Source of the DNA: Bacteroidetes bacterium ADurb.Bin037
Lineage (GTDB): Bacteria > Bacteroidota > Bacteroidia > Bacteroidales > UBA932
Reading direction: 5' to 3'
Length of the DNA: 32,105 bases
Assembly: GCA_002071175.1 (NCBI GenBank)
Contig: MWER01000009.1
Span: forward strand, 1-32,105
Shown here: positions 23,301-31,871 of the stretch, in pieces
Layout: every line of letters begins with the position of its first letter
How positions within the stretch are numbered: position 1 is the first letter of the stretch
Position numbers and translations under genes: made by a program
The notes under the pieces: model-generated
Told to the model about the DNA's origin: nothing
The model's input: the letters and a program-made list of their open reading frames with translations, nothing else
Database searches by the model: none

Positions 23301-25419
23301 GGCCGTACGAACTGATTTTGAAGAAACGCTCGGGTTCCTGCCGCATCTGCGGTCCGACAGTACGGGTCTTGTCCCTGTAAATTTTTCAACCAACGGACTT
23401 TTGAGTACATTCCGCATCCTTGTCCTGGCCCATACTATTGATGGGAAGAGTGCAACGGCGGAAGAGTCGCTGACCGTCAGAAAAGAAGTTATGGTTATGC
23501 CTTCTTTCCCGGCATTCCTGAGGGAAAGAGACAGCATCGCACTGACTGCCTCTTTTGTCAATCTGACGCCCTCAGCCGTGAAGGGCAACGCGTACCTGAG
23601 CATTGGGAACGGAAAACCCGCCTACAGGACAGCAACATTGCTTCCTTCCGGACGCATGTTGCTACAGTGGGATCACAAAGTCCCGGCTGCTGAAGCCGTA
23701 CAGGTCCCCCTTACGGACATAACTGCAGGATTTGCCAGCCCTGACCACAACGATGCGGAAAGACACATCATTCCCATCTTGTCTTTGCAAGAACAGATCA
23801 CCAGGTCACAGACCAAAATCCTTCACGCAGACGGCATCGTAACACTTGTCAAAAAAAATAAAAACTCTCGGGAACAGCTCGACGTAAGCACTCCTGTTAT
23901 TTCAGCCCTCAATGCACTTCCTGCCTTGTGTGAACCTTCGGGTTACAATCTGACACGGTGGGCAGCTGCTTTTTATGCCAACAACACGGGGGCCTGGCTC
24001 ATGGAGCGATACCCCGGGATCCCGGCCTCTCTAAGGCAAAATCCCGCAGGACAAGCTTCGGTCCTGGATAAAAATGAGCGGATGATCGGAGAGATCCTGA
24101 CCGAGGAAACACCTTGGGCAGATTATCCCGGCAAGGAAGCCCAAAGGATTGCACGTCTGCTCCGTATGGCAGAACCGGAGTATATCAAAATGTTCAACAT
24201 CAGGGCAATAGAACAATTTCATACACTACAGAAGCAAGACGGAGGGTTTTCGTGGTTCCCGGGGATGGAAAGTTCCTATACCCTGACGCTCCATTTTTTG
24301 GAAAAGATCGGGGAGATGATTGAGAAGGGAATTCTGCCAAAGGAAGATGAACAGTTGCAATCTATAGTAAATAAAGCGATCCGTTTTATAGATGACTTTT
24401 TTGCTCAGCGTATTGCAAAAGATGATCTCAGGGATTTAGACGTTACGATTTATTATTACGTTCGCTCCGCTTTTCCCGATATTCCCTACGAAGGCGTAGC
24501 AGGTAAGATTGCCGATCAACTGGCCGCCGGCCCGGAAAAAGCCTGGAAGGGAGCTCCGGTAATGCAGAAGGCTTACCTGGCCGTTGTCCTGGAAAGATGG
24601 GGTCTGAGCGGTGCGCTCAAACCGTTGCTCGCATCACTTCGGGAATTTGCCGTTTGCGATCCTGCAACCGGTTGTTATTTCCCCAATGCGGTTCCTTACG
24701 ACGGGCTCATGCACTCAGAAATGAAGGCACATGCCCTGCTGCTGCGAATCTTTGCCCATGAAGCGGAAATGCGTTACGGGATCACCCGCTGGATCCTTGA
24801 TAGGAAACAGAACAACATCTGGTCTTCACACGAAAGTACCACCGATGTGATCCATGCCCTGCTACATTATGGCGAAGGATCAACGGATGGAATGCCCGAA
24901 TATGAGACAACCCGCAAGGGAACCGTCTATACGGTCAGGAACCGTTCCAAGGCATTGCTCTATGTAAGTCTGTACGAACAGACCCTGGAAGATATATCGC
25001 ACATGCAGCCGTACGCGAACGGCCTTGAAGTACGACGCGCTTTTTTTACTGCAGATAACCGGCCTGTTGCAGAAGGAGATACCCTCCACAGAGGAGAACG
25101 GATAACGGCACGGTATTATCTGAAAAATGACAGGGACCTGAGTTTTGTTCACCTGAAAGCCTCACGTGCGGCGTGCCTGATACCTGAATCGGAAACGTCC
25201 GGATACGAATGGACTAACACCTGTTCCTGGTACCGTGAAGTAAACATGAGCGCTACACAGTATTTTTTCCAGACCCTGCCCGGGGGGGAACATGTTATAG
25301 AAGAACGCTTTTTTGTTACGCAACAGGGTGTTTTCAACCAGGGGAGCATGTATGTGCAATCGCTATATGCTCCGGCTAACAGAGGCTTCTATCCCGGTCA
25401 TACAATGGTTGTCAATTAA
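20392..25419 (+). CDS. Alpha-2-macroglobulin family protein lacking the thioester
   Basis: The GTG start at 20392 gives a signal peptide (KRFLLLLLLIPVRIAG). The 1675-residue protein has macroglobulin-like domains, an MG2 domain near 440-530 (TDRKLYKKEDTIFFKGIV, EIEEYTRPSFTLDL), and an A2M domain near 985-1060 (FEETLGFLPHLRSDSTGLVPVNFS). Then comes an alpha-barrel (thioester-like) domain and an MG10-type end (QTLPGGEHVIEERF...QSLYAPANRGFYPGH). In A2Ms with a reactive thioester the domain opens with CxEQ; here C1180 is followed by EPS, so the glutamine is lost and covalent trapping is unlikely. It may still act as an envelope protease trap or structural protein. It is nine bases after the HAD gene. 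Confidence 0.92.
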   Translation: MKRFLLLLLLIPVRIAGQDTDHPATSLARMQEVFREQAVKRNYPGMISLMDSMLTMETAIDRHARARVLRTFGSYSSLFITSAEGRTVHHLFMHTRFPESRQTYGTLLPEGEEELIKVPAQDYQHLFLDDPLVYPCKDLYELALFVLKDYSTLIVKLQKDKSHVPHNLITALFLRILSTPVSPQERIAALDSLIGAYPRTEPISHVYLEKIRLLIAEERYEQALELSKQASRTFRKSTVRKEFNHMADFLTKPSLTITMKRQIYPMAPTRITITRRNLERYKIQIRDKRGKRLSGSTYGNLPAPVYKAVSDTLTVDAPDPGEYTLRVKNGKTISQVPFYAGRVASMFRTYRDTAYVYGTDLKTGMPLEKVEIMFLDPERSSYPLILDGFTPLKVRTGNSFRLSIPTENPSVQDTFSMPITVRPWDFNYENPDREIISAALFTDRKLYKKEDTIFFKGIVTRFKDQTCETVPEKEYGVVLRNNNNYRDTLDIVHVRTNEFGSFSGFFPAGKTRMNGSHSITIQGASAWFEIEEYTRPSFTLDLHPVKQPYAFGDTIVQEGVVNNYAGFPLSGIAVTCQVYRRSYFRPYRSYPDMDRESELSLFSDTVYTDRNGMFRIAFPAERPTENNIAGFALELHLTAVDITGETRQEQVYFPVNQYRYTVHPRFSSGTGTVRDRILLLESEPSLAIEVKNSRGFEQEVKGSYRLTRNGTLIHTGSFTGKETSLLPWSSMESGKWDITMELEGAPRTTASFWLLSICDTISPADTAVFFHPLETAEPSFLLGTVKDPLYALAEWYVSDSLIKKEHLILQPGMRSFSLNDSRKTDFPLELRLVAVRDGIYYEHNHRWETEPVTVPALEFISLRKVTGPYSKEAFTLKTPAGEKTELLVSIFNKSTDRLSPNSFEYYPAHALELPVPAIRHHFMQQAVSPIQRSPAPGLFYAAGRDQAHVEMMKTKEDTAETGPITTEEMPAVRTDFEETLGFLPHLRSDSTGLVPVNFSTNGLLSTFRILVLAHTIDGKSATAEESLTVRKEVMVMPSFPAFLRERDSIALTASFVNLTPSAVKGNAYLSIGNGKPAYRTATLLPSGRMLLQWDHKVPAAEAVQVPLTDITAGFASPDHNDAERHIIPILSLQEQITRSQTKILHADGIVTLVKKNKNSREQLDVSTPVISALNALPALCEPSGYNLTRWAAAFYANNTGAWLMERYPGIPASLRQNPAGQASVLDKNERMIGEILTEETPWADYPGKEAQRIARLLRMAEPEYIKMFNIRAIEQFHTLQKQDGGFSWFPGMESSYTLTLHFLEKIGEMIEKGILPKEDEQLQSIVNKAIRFIDDFFAQRIAKDDLRDLDVTIYYYVRSAFPDIPYEGVAGKIADQLAAGPEKAWKGAPVMQKAYLAVVLERWGLSGALKPLLASLREFAVCDPATGCYFPNAVPYDGLMHSEMKAHALLLRIFAHEAEMRYGITRWILDRKQNNIWSSHESTTDVIHALLHYGEGSTDGMPEYETTRKGTVYTVRNRSKALLYVSLYEQTLEDISHMQPYANGLEVRRAFFTADNRPVAEGDTLHRGERITARYYLKNDRDLSFVHLKASRAACLIPESETSGYEWTNTCSWYREVNMSATQYFFQTLPGGEHVIEERFFVTQQGVFNQGSMYVQSLYAPANRGFYPGHTMVVN

Positions 25420-25483
25420 TGAACAGGAGTGTTTTTTTAGGAAAAATTTACAGTTTTGATCGTGATATATAGAAAAAAACGTA

Positions 25484-25491
25484 TATCTTTG
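25484..25491 (+). promoter_or_regulatory. -7 box TATCTTTG for rpsO
   Basis: TAnnTTTG match, 54 nt before the rpsO ATG; no TTG at the usual distance upstream, only TTTTG about 25 nt away. Confidence 0.55.
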
Positions 25492-25545
25492 CAGCCCCGT
25501 TTGGGATAAAATTATTATTAACAATTAAAAATCAATTGCTCACAA

Positions 25546-25821
25546 ATGGCTGACTATTTAAATGCCCAGAAAAAGCAAGAGATTTTCGGACAGTACGGAA
25601 CGTCTAATAAGGATACAGGATCTGCCGAAAGCCAGATCGCCTTATTTTCTTACCGTATCGCCCATCTTACCGAACATATGAAGTCCAACAAAAAGGACTA
25701 CGGCACACAGCGTGCATTGCTCCGTTTGGTAGGAAAACGTCGCCGCCTGCTGGATTACCTTAAGGCCAACGACATTGAGCGGTACCGTAATATCATAAAA
25801 GCGCTCAATATCCGGAAATAG
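25546..25821 (+). CDS. rpsO: 30S ribosomal protein S15
   Basis: The 91-residue product matches S15 throughout: KKQEIFGQYG, DTGSAESQIALFSYRIAHLTEHMK, KKDYGTQRALLRLVGKRRRLLDYLK and YRNIIKALNIRK. S15 binds the 16S rRNA central domain early in 30S assembly. It precedes pnp, the common rpsO-pnp order, but a strong terminator lies between them, so pnp probably also has its own transcript. Confidence 0.97.
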   Translation: MADYLNAQKKQEIFGQYGTSNKDTGSAESQIALFSYRIAHLTEHMKSNKKDYGTQRALLRLVGKRRRLLDYLKANDIERYRNIIKALNIRK

Positions 25822-25829
25822 CTGACAAG

Positions 25830-25899
25830 GCGTGGGAGTACGTCTTCCACGCAACCCAAACAAAGGCTGCACTCTCTATACCGAGAACAGCCTTTTTTT
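25830..25899 (+). terminator. rpsO terminator region with two stem-loops
   Basis: GCGTGG (25830-25835) with CCACGC (25847-25852) forms a first stem. AAAGGCTG (25862-25869) with CAGCCTTT (25888-25895), followed by Ts to 25899, is a classic intrinsic terminator. Confidence 0.8.
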
Positions 25900-25933
25900 A
25901 TAAAATTTCTAAATTATCCCGGTCTAAATTAAC

Positions 25934-26002
25934 GCAATCCGGGGACCGGTATAAGCGGAATGGATAATTGATAACAACCCCTTGCTGGAAGGGGCGGATT
26001 GC
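25934..26002 (+). promoter_or_regulatory. Structured 5' leader of pnp
   Basis: An outer 7-bp stem GCAATCC (25934-25940) / GGATTGC (25996-26002) encloses a hairpin CCCCTT (25978-25983) / AAGGGG (25989-25994). GGGG at 25941-25944 could compete for CCCC. It ends 15 nt before the pnp ATG. In enterobacteria pnp is autoregulated through a leader stem cut by RNase III and bound by PNPase, so a similar role is possible. Confidence 0.5.
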
Positions 26003-26017
26003 AGAAGAAAATAATAG

Positions 26018-28276
26018 ATGAATATCATTAAAAAGGTCATCACATTGGATGATGGCCGCACCATTGAAATCGAAAGCGGAAAACTAGCTAAGCAGGCAGA
26101 TGGTTCCGTAGTAGTAAAAATGGGTGGCACGATGCTCCTTGCAGCAGTCACCTGTGCAAAAGAAGCAAAGCCCGATACGGACTTCATGCCTCTTTCGGTA
26201 GATTATAAAGAAAAATTTGCTGCAGCCGGAAGATATCCCGGCGGATTTATGAAACGGGAAGGACGTCCTTCCGATTATGAGATATTGGTTTCACGTCTCA
26301 TTGACCGTGCTCTTCGCCCTTTGTTCCCGGACGATTTCCATGCAGAAGTTTTTGTAAACGTATTCCTGATATCTGCAGAAAAGCAGATCATGCCGGACGC
26401 TCTGGCCGGATTGGCAGCCTCTGCTGCCCTGGCCGTAAGTGATATCCCTTTCAACGGGCCCATTTCGGAAGTCCGCGTAGGCCGTATTAACGGGGAATTT
26501 GTCATCAATCCGTCATTCAGCCAACTGGAACAGGCCGACCTGGATATTATGGTAGCTGCCACCTACGATAACATCATGATGGTTGAAGGTGAGATGAAGG
26601 AAGTCAGCGAAGCCGTTATGCTCGATGCCATTAAGTTTGCACACCAGGAGATCAAAAAACATTGTAAAGTGCAGATGGAGCTGATGGAAGAAGCAGGCAA
26701 AACGGTAAAACGCGAATATTGTCACGAAGAAAACGACGAAGAATTGCGTAAAGCCGTTGAAACTTTCTGCTACGACCGCTGCTATGCCATTGCCAAATCA
26801 GGTAATGACAAACATACCCGCTTAGATGCTTTTGAAGCACTGAAAGAAGAGTTTATGCAGACGATACCGGAAGAAGAACGCGAAGAAAAGGAAATGATGG
26901 TATTACGTTACTACCATGATGTAGAAAAACAGGCCGTGCGCCGTATGATCCTGGACGAAGGTGTCCGGTTGGATGGCCGTTCGACGACTGATATCCGCCC
27001 CATTTGGAGCGAAGTAGATTATCTGCCCATGGCTCACGGTTCGGCTATCTTTACCCGCGGGGAGACCCAATCCCTTACAACGGTCACACTCGGGACCAAA
27101 CTAGATATGAAAGAAATGGACGAAGTCCTAATCCAGGGTACCGAACAATTTGTCTTGCATTATAACTTTCCCCCATTCTCTACAGGGGAAGCCAAATCCA
27201 GCAGAGGTGTGGGACGGCGGGAGATCGGTCACGGGAACCTGGCATATCGTGCCCTTAAGGCCATGGTCCCGGTAGGTGAGGAAAATCCCTATGCCATCCG
27301 TGTCGTTTCAGATATTCTGGAATCAAACGGTTCCTCTTCTATGGCTACCGTTTGTGCCGGTACGTTGGCCCTGATGGATGCCGGAGTAAAACTCAAAAAA
27401 CCCGTATCCGGTATAGCTATGGGTTTGATTACCGATGACGGTAATAAAAAATTTGCCATCCTGTCGGATATCTTGGGAGACGAAGACCACCTGGGAGATA
27501 TGGATTTCAAGGTCACGGGAACACGGGACGGAATCACAGCCACACAGATGGACATTAAAGTCGACGGACTGCCTTACCAGGTTCTGGAACAGGCATTGGA
27601 ACAGGCCCGTCAGGGAAGGTTGCACATTCTGAATGAGATGATGAAAACCATGTCCGAACCTCGTGCCGAATACAAGCCTCATGTACCGCGCATAATCCAG
27701 ATCACCGTCCCGAATACCTTCATCGGTGCTATCATAGGAACGGGAGGCAAGGTGATCCAGGAAATTCAGAAAACAACCGGAACCATCATTACGATTACCG
27801 AAGAGGGTGATTTTGGTATCGTAGACATTTTCGGGGAGAACAAGGAAGGCATGGATGCCGCATTAGCTACCATAAAAGCCATCACGACAATACCTGAAGT
27901 AGGAGAAGTATATACCGGCAAAGTAATATCGATCCTGGAATTTGGAGCATTTGTAGAGATCCTTCCTGGTAAGGAAGGCTTGCTGCACGTATCCGAACTT
28001 GACTGGAAAAAAATCAACAAGGTGGAAGACGTGGTACAAGTAGGAGAATACGTTACCGTCAAGTTACTCGAGATCGACGAACGGTCGGGCAAGATGCGTC
28101 TTTCCCGCAAGGCGCTGATAGAAAAACCCGAAGGATATATAGAACCGGAGCGTAAACCACGGCCTGCCAACAACGACCGTAACAACCGGGGCGGTTATTC
28201 GAGGGGAAACGACCGGGGCGGAAACCGTAGCGGTCATGACCGCCAAAACAGGAGACCTTCGCGTAACCGCGAGTAA
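26018..28276 (+). CDS. pnp: Polynucleotide phosphorylase (PNPase)
   Basis: A full 752-residue 3'-5' phosphorolytic exoribonuclease. The first RNase PH domain has [34 protein letters not shown]. The second (from about 310) has [30 protein letters not shown] and [23 protein letters not shown] domain follows near 565-625 with [15 protein letters not shown], then an S1 domain near 628-700 ([28 protein letters not shown]). The last ~40 residues are a low-complexity Arg/Asn/Gly tail, probably RNA-binding. It trims mRNA in the cytoplasm as a trimer. Confidence 0.98.
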   Translation: MNIIKKVITLDDGRTIEIESGKLAKQADGSVVVKMGGTMLLAAVTCAKEAKPDTDFMPLSVDYKEKFAAAGRYPGGFMKREGRPSDYEILVSRLIDRALRPLFPDDFHAEVFVNVFLISAEKQIMPDALAGLAASAALAVSDIPFNGPISEVRVGRINGEFVINPSFSQLEQADLDIMVAATYDNIMMVEGEMKEVSEAVMLDAIKFAHQEIKKHCKVQMELMEEAGKTVKREYCHEENDEELRKAVETFCYDRCYAIAKSGNDKHTRLDAFEALKEEFMQTIPEEEREEKEMMVLRYYHDVEKQAVRRMILDEGVRLDGRSTTDIRPIWSEVDYLPMAHGSAIFTRGETQSLTTVTLGTKLDMKEMDEVLIQGTEQFVLHYNFPPFSTGEAKSSRGVGRREIGHGNLAYRALKAMVPVGEENPYAIRVVSDILESNGSSSMATVCAGTLALMDAGVKLKKPVSGIAMGLITDDGNKKFAILSDILGDEDHLGDMDFKVTGTRDGITATQMDIKVDGLPYQVLEQALEQARQGRLHILNEMMKTMSEPRAEYKPHVPRIIQITVPNTFIGAIIGTGGKVIQEIQKTTGTIITITEEGDFGIVDIFGENKEGMDAALATIKAITTIPEVGEVYTGKVISILEFGAFVEILPGKEGLLHVSELDWKKINKVEDVVQVGEYVTVKLLEIDERSGKMRLSRKALIEKPEGYIEPERKPRPANNDRNNRGGYSRGNDRGGNRSGHDRQNRRPSRNRE

Positions 28277-28283
28277 CAGCCGG

Positions 28284-28433
28284 TCAAGATTCGGTTTCTG
28301 ATTCTTTCCAGGGGAATATCTTGATGATTGCCCTGATAGCCAAATAAAAAAGAAGCATGAATAGGAATATGAGCAATATTCCTATTCCTGCTATTTGGAG
28401 TGATGCTATAACGGATGTATTCATAATTTGCAT
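28284..28433 (-). CDS. Small single-helix protein, OadG-like gamma subunit of Na+ decarboxylase
   Basis: ATG at 28433, three bases after the beta-subunit stop, opens a 49-residue frame starting MQIMNTSV; the ATG at 28424 is an alternative. One membrane helix (about 15-38) is followed by a short charged tail ending FPWKESETES. Size, layout and position next to the beta subunit fit OadG/MmdC-type gamma subunits, which help assemble the decarboxylase complex. There is no Zn-binding His tail as in Klebsiella OadG. It ends 7 nt from the convergent pnp stop. Confidence 0.7.
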   Translation of the reverse strand: MQIMNTSVIASLQIAGIGILLIFLFMLLFYLAIRAIIKIFPWKESETES

Positions 28434-28436
28434 TTG

Positions 28437-29582
28437 TTAAAACAACCCGATCAATGATAATATAATGCCTCCGGCAACTACAGATCCTATCTGTCCGCCG
28501 ACATTGGCACTTACGGCCGGCATTAACAGGTAATTGGTCTTATCTTCCTTTTGCCCCATCATATGAATTACCCTGGCCGACATGGGAAATGCAGATATTC
28601 CGCAAGCCCCTATCATGGGGTTGATCTTTTTGTCTTTAGAAAGGAATAAGTTCATGATTTTGGCAAACGCTACCCCGCCAAAAGTATCAAAAATAAATGC
28701 AGTCAGACCCAGACCGATGATCATTAAGGTGTCCCAACGCACAAAGCGCTCTGCCGTCATGGTGCTGGCAATGGTGATCCCCAATAAAATAGTGACCAGG
28801 CTGGAGAGCTCGTTTTGGGCAGATTGAGACAGTTTATTCAACACCCCGCATTCGCGTATCAGGTTTCCGAACATCAGGAACCCAATCAGGGAAAGTGAGG
28901 AAGGTGCAATAATCCCGGCCAATACCGTCACTATGATTGGGAACAGGATCAGGGCGGTCCGGGATACTTTTCTTGTATTGGATTTCATTTTGATGAGCCT
29001 TTCCTGACGCGTAGTCATCAGGCGAATGATCGGCGGCTGTATTATGGGTACCAGGGCCATATAAGAATAAGCCGCCACGGAAATAGGCCCCAGCAATCTC
29101 GGTGCCAGCTTGGATGCTACCACAATAGATGTGGGACCGTCAGCCGCTCCTATAATACCTATTGATGCAGCTTCCTTAAGGTCAAAGCCAAGGAGGGCGG
29201 CCAGGACCATCGTCAAAAATATACCGAATTGTGCTGCAGCTCCAAAAAGCAATAAATGCGGATTATTGAAAAGCGGAGTAAAATCGATCATAGCCCCTAT
29301 GGCGATAAAGATCAGCAAAGGAAATATCTCGGTAACTATACCTCCTTCGTAAAACAAAGAAAGTACTCCTTCGACCGCTTCGCCCGTTTCAGGGTTGATA
29401 TGTGTAAGTACGGCACTGAAGGGAATATTCACCAAAATGGCCCCAAAGCCCATCGGCAGCAACAGTGTGGGTTCGTATTGCTTGGCGATTGCCAGATAGA
29501 TCAAGACCGCCCCCACGACTATCATAAGCAGATGCTGCCATGTAAAAGAGGCCAGTGCCGGGAAAAAAGATGAAAAATCCAT
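28437..29582 (-). CDS. Na+-transporting carboxylic acid decarboxylase beta subunit (OadB/MmdB/GcdB)
   Basis: A 381-residue protein with about nine to eleven helices. Family motifs are FIAIGAMIDFTPL, the re-entrant segment IIGAADGPTSIVVASKLAP (D148, equivalent to the essential OadB aspartate), FGGVAFAKIMNLF, GACGISAFPMSARV and VSANVGGQIGSVVAGG. It couples decarboxylation of oxaloacetate, methylmalonyl-CoA or glutaconyl-CoA to Na+ export. The carboxyltransferase and biotin-carrier subunits are not in the window, so which acid is used is undecided; methylmalonyl-CoA decarboxylase would suit propionate-forming Bacteroidales. It starts 16 nt after the GH92 gene and precedes the gamma-like gene. 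Confidence 0.93.
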   Translation of the reverse strand: MDFSSFFPALASFTWQHLLMIVVGAVLIYLAIAKQYEPTLLLPMGFGAILVNIPFSAVLTHINPETGEAVEGVLSLFYEGGIVTEIFPLLIFIAIGAMIDFTPLFNNPHLLLFGAAAQFGIFLTMVLAALLGFDLKEAASIGIIGAADGPTSIVVASKLAPRLLGPISVAAYSYMALVPIIQPPIIRLMTTRQERLIKMKSNTRKVSRTALILFPIIVTVLAGIIAPSSLSLIGFLMFGNLIRECGVLNKLSQSAQNELSSLVTILLGITIASTMTAERFVRWDTLMIIGLGLTAFIFDTFGGVAFAKIMNLFLSKDKKINPMIGACGISAFPMSARVIHMMGQKEDKTNYLLMPAVSANVGGQIGSVVAGGIILSLIGLF

Positions 29583-29598
29583 AGGTTATTTATTTAAT

Positions 29599-31743
29599 TT
29601 ATTTCATATCAAATTCCAATACCCCGCCGGCCATTATATCATCATGGTCAATATAGATCTTATGATATGGTTTACCGTTCAGGCGGATATTTTTAATATA
29701 TTGCTTTTCCGAACTGTTATGATGTGCCAGTATGGTAAAGGTGCGGTCCCCTCCCACCCGGATCACCGCCTTATCCATAAGAGGTGAACCGAATACATAC
29801 CGGCCGCCGGCAGGTTCCACCTGATAAAATCCCATGGCCGAGAGAACGTACCAGGCCGACATCTGCCCTACATCCTCATTGCCGCTCAATCCGTCAGGCG
29901 TATTGCGGTACATGGTTGTCAGAATTTGACGGACACGGGATGCAGTCTTTTCAGGCTGTCCGGCATATGCATACATATATGCTATATGATGGCTCGGTTC
30001 GTTGCCGTGGGCATATTGCCCTATCAGGCCAGTGATGTCGGGTGAAGCATCTTCTCCCAAGTCTCCCTCTGCTACAAACAGGGAATCCAGCTTGCTCAAA
30101 AAAGGCTCCCGGCCCCCAAAAAGATCTATCAGACCTGCAATGTCATGCGGCACCAGCCAAGTATATTGCCAGGCATTCCCTTCCGTATAATCATCTTCCC
30201 TGTGGGAAGAACGGAAAGGGGAAAAAGGCTCCCTCCACTTCCCATCGGAAGAACGGCCCCGAATAAAACCGGTCTGCGGATCGAACAAATGAACGTACGC
30301 TTTGCTGCGCCGGGTGAAAAGCTTTTCACCTTCATCATCGCCCAGCCGAGCCGCCACCTGGGCTACACACCAATCAGCCAGGGCATATTCCAATGTCTTG
30401 GCCACCGTTTCGTGTGCCGGGTCCTTGTCGTAAGGAATATACCCGTATTGTTTATACCACTTCAAACCACGTTCATCGAGCATGGCCGACCGTTTCATGG
30501 CTTCGTAGGCCCGGTGCGGATCATTTCCGTATCCTTTCAATACCATGTCTGCCAGTACCGGGATACCGGGATTGCCCACCATACAGTCCGTTTCATTCCC
30601 CATCAGGTGCCATACCGGCAATTTGCCCTGCGTATCAAAAATATCGAGCATAGTCAGGTAAAAATCTTCCATCTTTTCAGGATGGATGATCGTGGCCAAC
30701 GGATGAGCCGCCCGGTAAGTGTCCCACAGGGAAAACGTAGTATATTTTGTAAATCCTTCCGCTTTGTCATGATCACAAAAAAGGGAAGGCGCCATCATGG
30801 TATGGTAAAGTGCCGTATAAAATATTTCCTTAGCGGCAGGATCTGCGATCTGATAATCAATTTTAGAAAGTTCCCTGTTCCAGGCCTTGTCGGCTGCCGC
30901 TGCCGTCGCCTTGAAATCCCACCCGGGCAACTCATGCTCCAGGTTGGCCCGTGCTTTTTCCATAGATTTGGGAGACAGGGCTACCTTGACCATGATCTCT
31001 CTGTTTGCCGAAATGTCCAGCCATATCCTGGCATAGGCTTTTTTAGCCGTCAGACTGTTTCCTTCCACAGGTTCCGTACCTTCCAGCATTTCCAGCTTCA
31101 GGACAGGAGCAGAGAAAACGGTCGTAAAATATATTTCCTGGTTACGCGCCCAGCCGGAAGATATTCTGTACCCGTTAACGACCTTGTCCCCGTCCCACTC
31201 CAAGTGGCCTTCTACGGGACTGTCCCAGCCTATGCCGTGCTCAAGGTCTATTACAACACCGGCAGGTTGATCGTTCTCCGGAAATGTGTACTTATGAAAG
31301 GCCACCCTGGGCGTTGCCGTCATACAGACTTTGATCCCGCTTCCTTCCAGCTCCACTGCATAATATCCCGGGCGTACTTCTTCCCGTTCATGGGAAAAAC
31401 GGGCGCAAAGCCCTTTGCGATCGGTTACCACATTGCCTACAAAGGGCATCAGCAAAATGTCACCCAGATCTCCTATTCCGGTTCCGCTCAGATGCATCTG
31501 AGCAAATCCAATGATCGTGGAATCGGAATAATGGTATCCCGAACACCAGTCCCAGCCTTGATTAAACTGGACCGGACCGGTCTGGACAAGCCCGAAAGGT
31601 ACATTTGCCCCTACAAATACATGTCCGTGCCCACCGCTACCGATCAACGGATCAACGTATTGGGTATACGACGTAGTACAGGAAACGGTTCCTGTAAGAA
31701 GGGAAAACAAGGCAAATAAGCGCAATAGGGCAGAAAAATTCAT
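29599..31743 (-). CDS. Glycoside hydrolase family 92 exo-alpha-mannosidase lipoprotein
   Basis: The ATG at 31743 is chosen over the in-frame ATG at 31833 because it starts a lipoprotein signal (NFSALLRLFALFSLLTGTVSC). The 714-residue product carries GH92 hallmarks: YVDPLIGSGGHGHVFVGANVPFG near the N-terminus, YHYSDSTIIGFAQMHLSGTG, NETDCMVGNPG, EGNAWQYTW, the acid-bearing GNEPSHHIAYMY, and GNEDVGQMSAWYVLSAMGFY. GH92 enzymes are Ca2+-dependent, inverting alpha-mannosidases acting on N-glycans or yeast mannan. With no adjacent SusC/SusD or other mannosidase it may act on scavenged glycans. The transcript probably continues into the decarboxylase genes. Confidence 0.95.
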   Translation of the reverse strand: MNFSALLRLFALFSLLTGTVSCTTSYTQYVDPLIGSGGHGHVFVGANVPFGLVQTGPVQFNQGWDWCSGYHYSDSTIIGFAQMHLSGTGIGDLGDILLMPFVGNVVTDRKGLCARFSHEREEVRPGYYAVELEGSGIKVCMTATPRVAFHKYTFPENDQPAGVVIDLEHGIGWDSPVEGHLEWDGDKVVNGYRISSGWARNQEIYFTTVFSAPVLKLEMLEGTEPVEGNSLTAKKAYARIWLDISANREIMVKVALSPKSMEKARANLEHELPGWDFKATAAAADKAWNRELSKIDYQIADPAAKEIFYTALYHTMMAPSLFCDHDKAEGFTKYTTFSLWDTYRAAHPLATIIHPEKMEDFYLTMLDIFDTQGKLPVWHLMGNETDCMVGNPGIPVLADMVLKGYGNDPHRAYEAMKRSAMLDERGLKWYKQYGYIPYDKDPAHETVAKTLEYALADWCVAQVAARLGDDEGEKLFTRRSKAYVHLFDPQTGFIRGRSSDGKWREPFSPFRSSHREDDYTEGNAWQYTWLVPHDIAGLIDLFGGREPFLSKLDSLFVAEGDLGEDASPDITGLIGQYAHGNEPSHHIAYMYAYAGQPEKTASRVRQILTTMYRNTPDGLSGNEDVGQMSAWYVLSAMGFYQVEPAGGRYVFGSPLMDKAVIRVGGDRTFTILAHHNSSEKQYIKNIRLNGKPYHKIYIDHDDIMAGGVLEFDMK

Positions 31744-31871
31744 ACCGGAGATTTTATGCGAATATAGGAAATTTGCCGGTTTTCTTTTTTCAGATAACCT
31801 TACGCAACAAATAGGAATATGAGCGGTCTGCAAGACCCAGCGATTATTCCATGTTGAACTACATCCCTTTG
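31744..31871. other. Intergenic stretch upstream of the GH92 gene
   Basis: I see no gene here. It holds a weak -7-like box TATATTCG on the minus strand before the GH92 start and a small perfect hairpin GGTCT-gca-AGACC (about 31825-31837). It separates the GH92 gene from the recombinase-like fragment at the right edge. Confidence 0.4.

Noticed and set aside
28360..28374. Shared 15-mer AATAGGAATATGAGC at 28360-28374 and 31810-31824
   Set aside because: AT-rich, one copy inside a small coding frame and the other intergenic, with no flanking similarity; probably coincidence.
30145..31719. Long open frame on the plus strand (524 codons) opposite the GH92 gene
   Set aside because: The minus strand encodes a clear GH92 enzyme with all family motifs. 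The opposite frame has low-complexity, Arg/His/Pro-rich composition and no family resemblance; it is an artefact of GC-skewed third codon positions.
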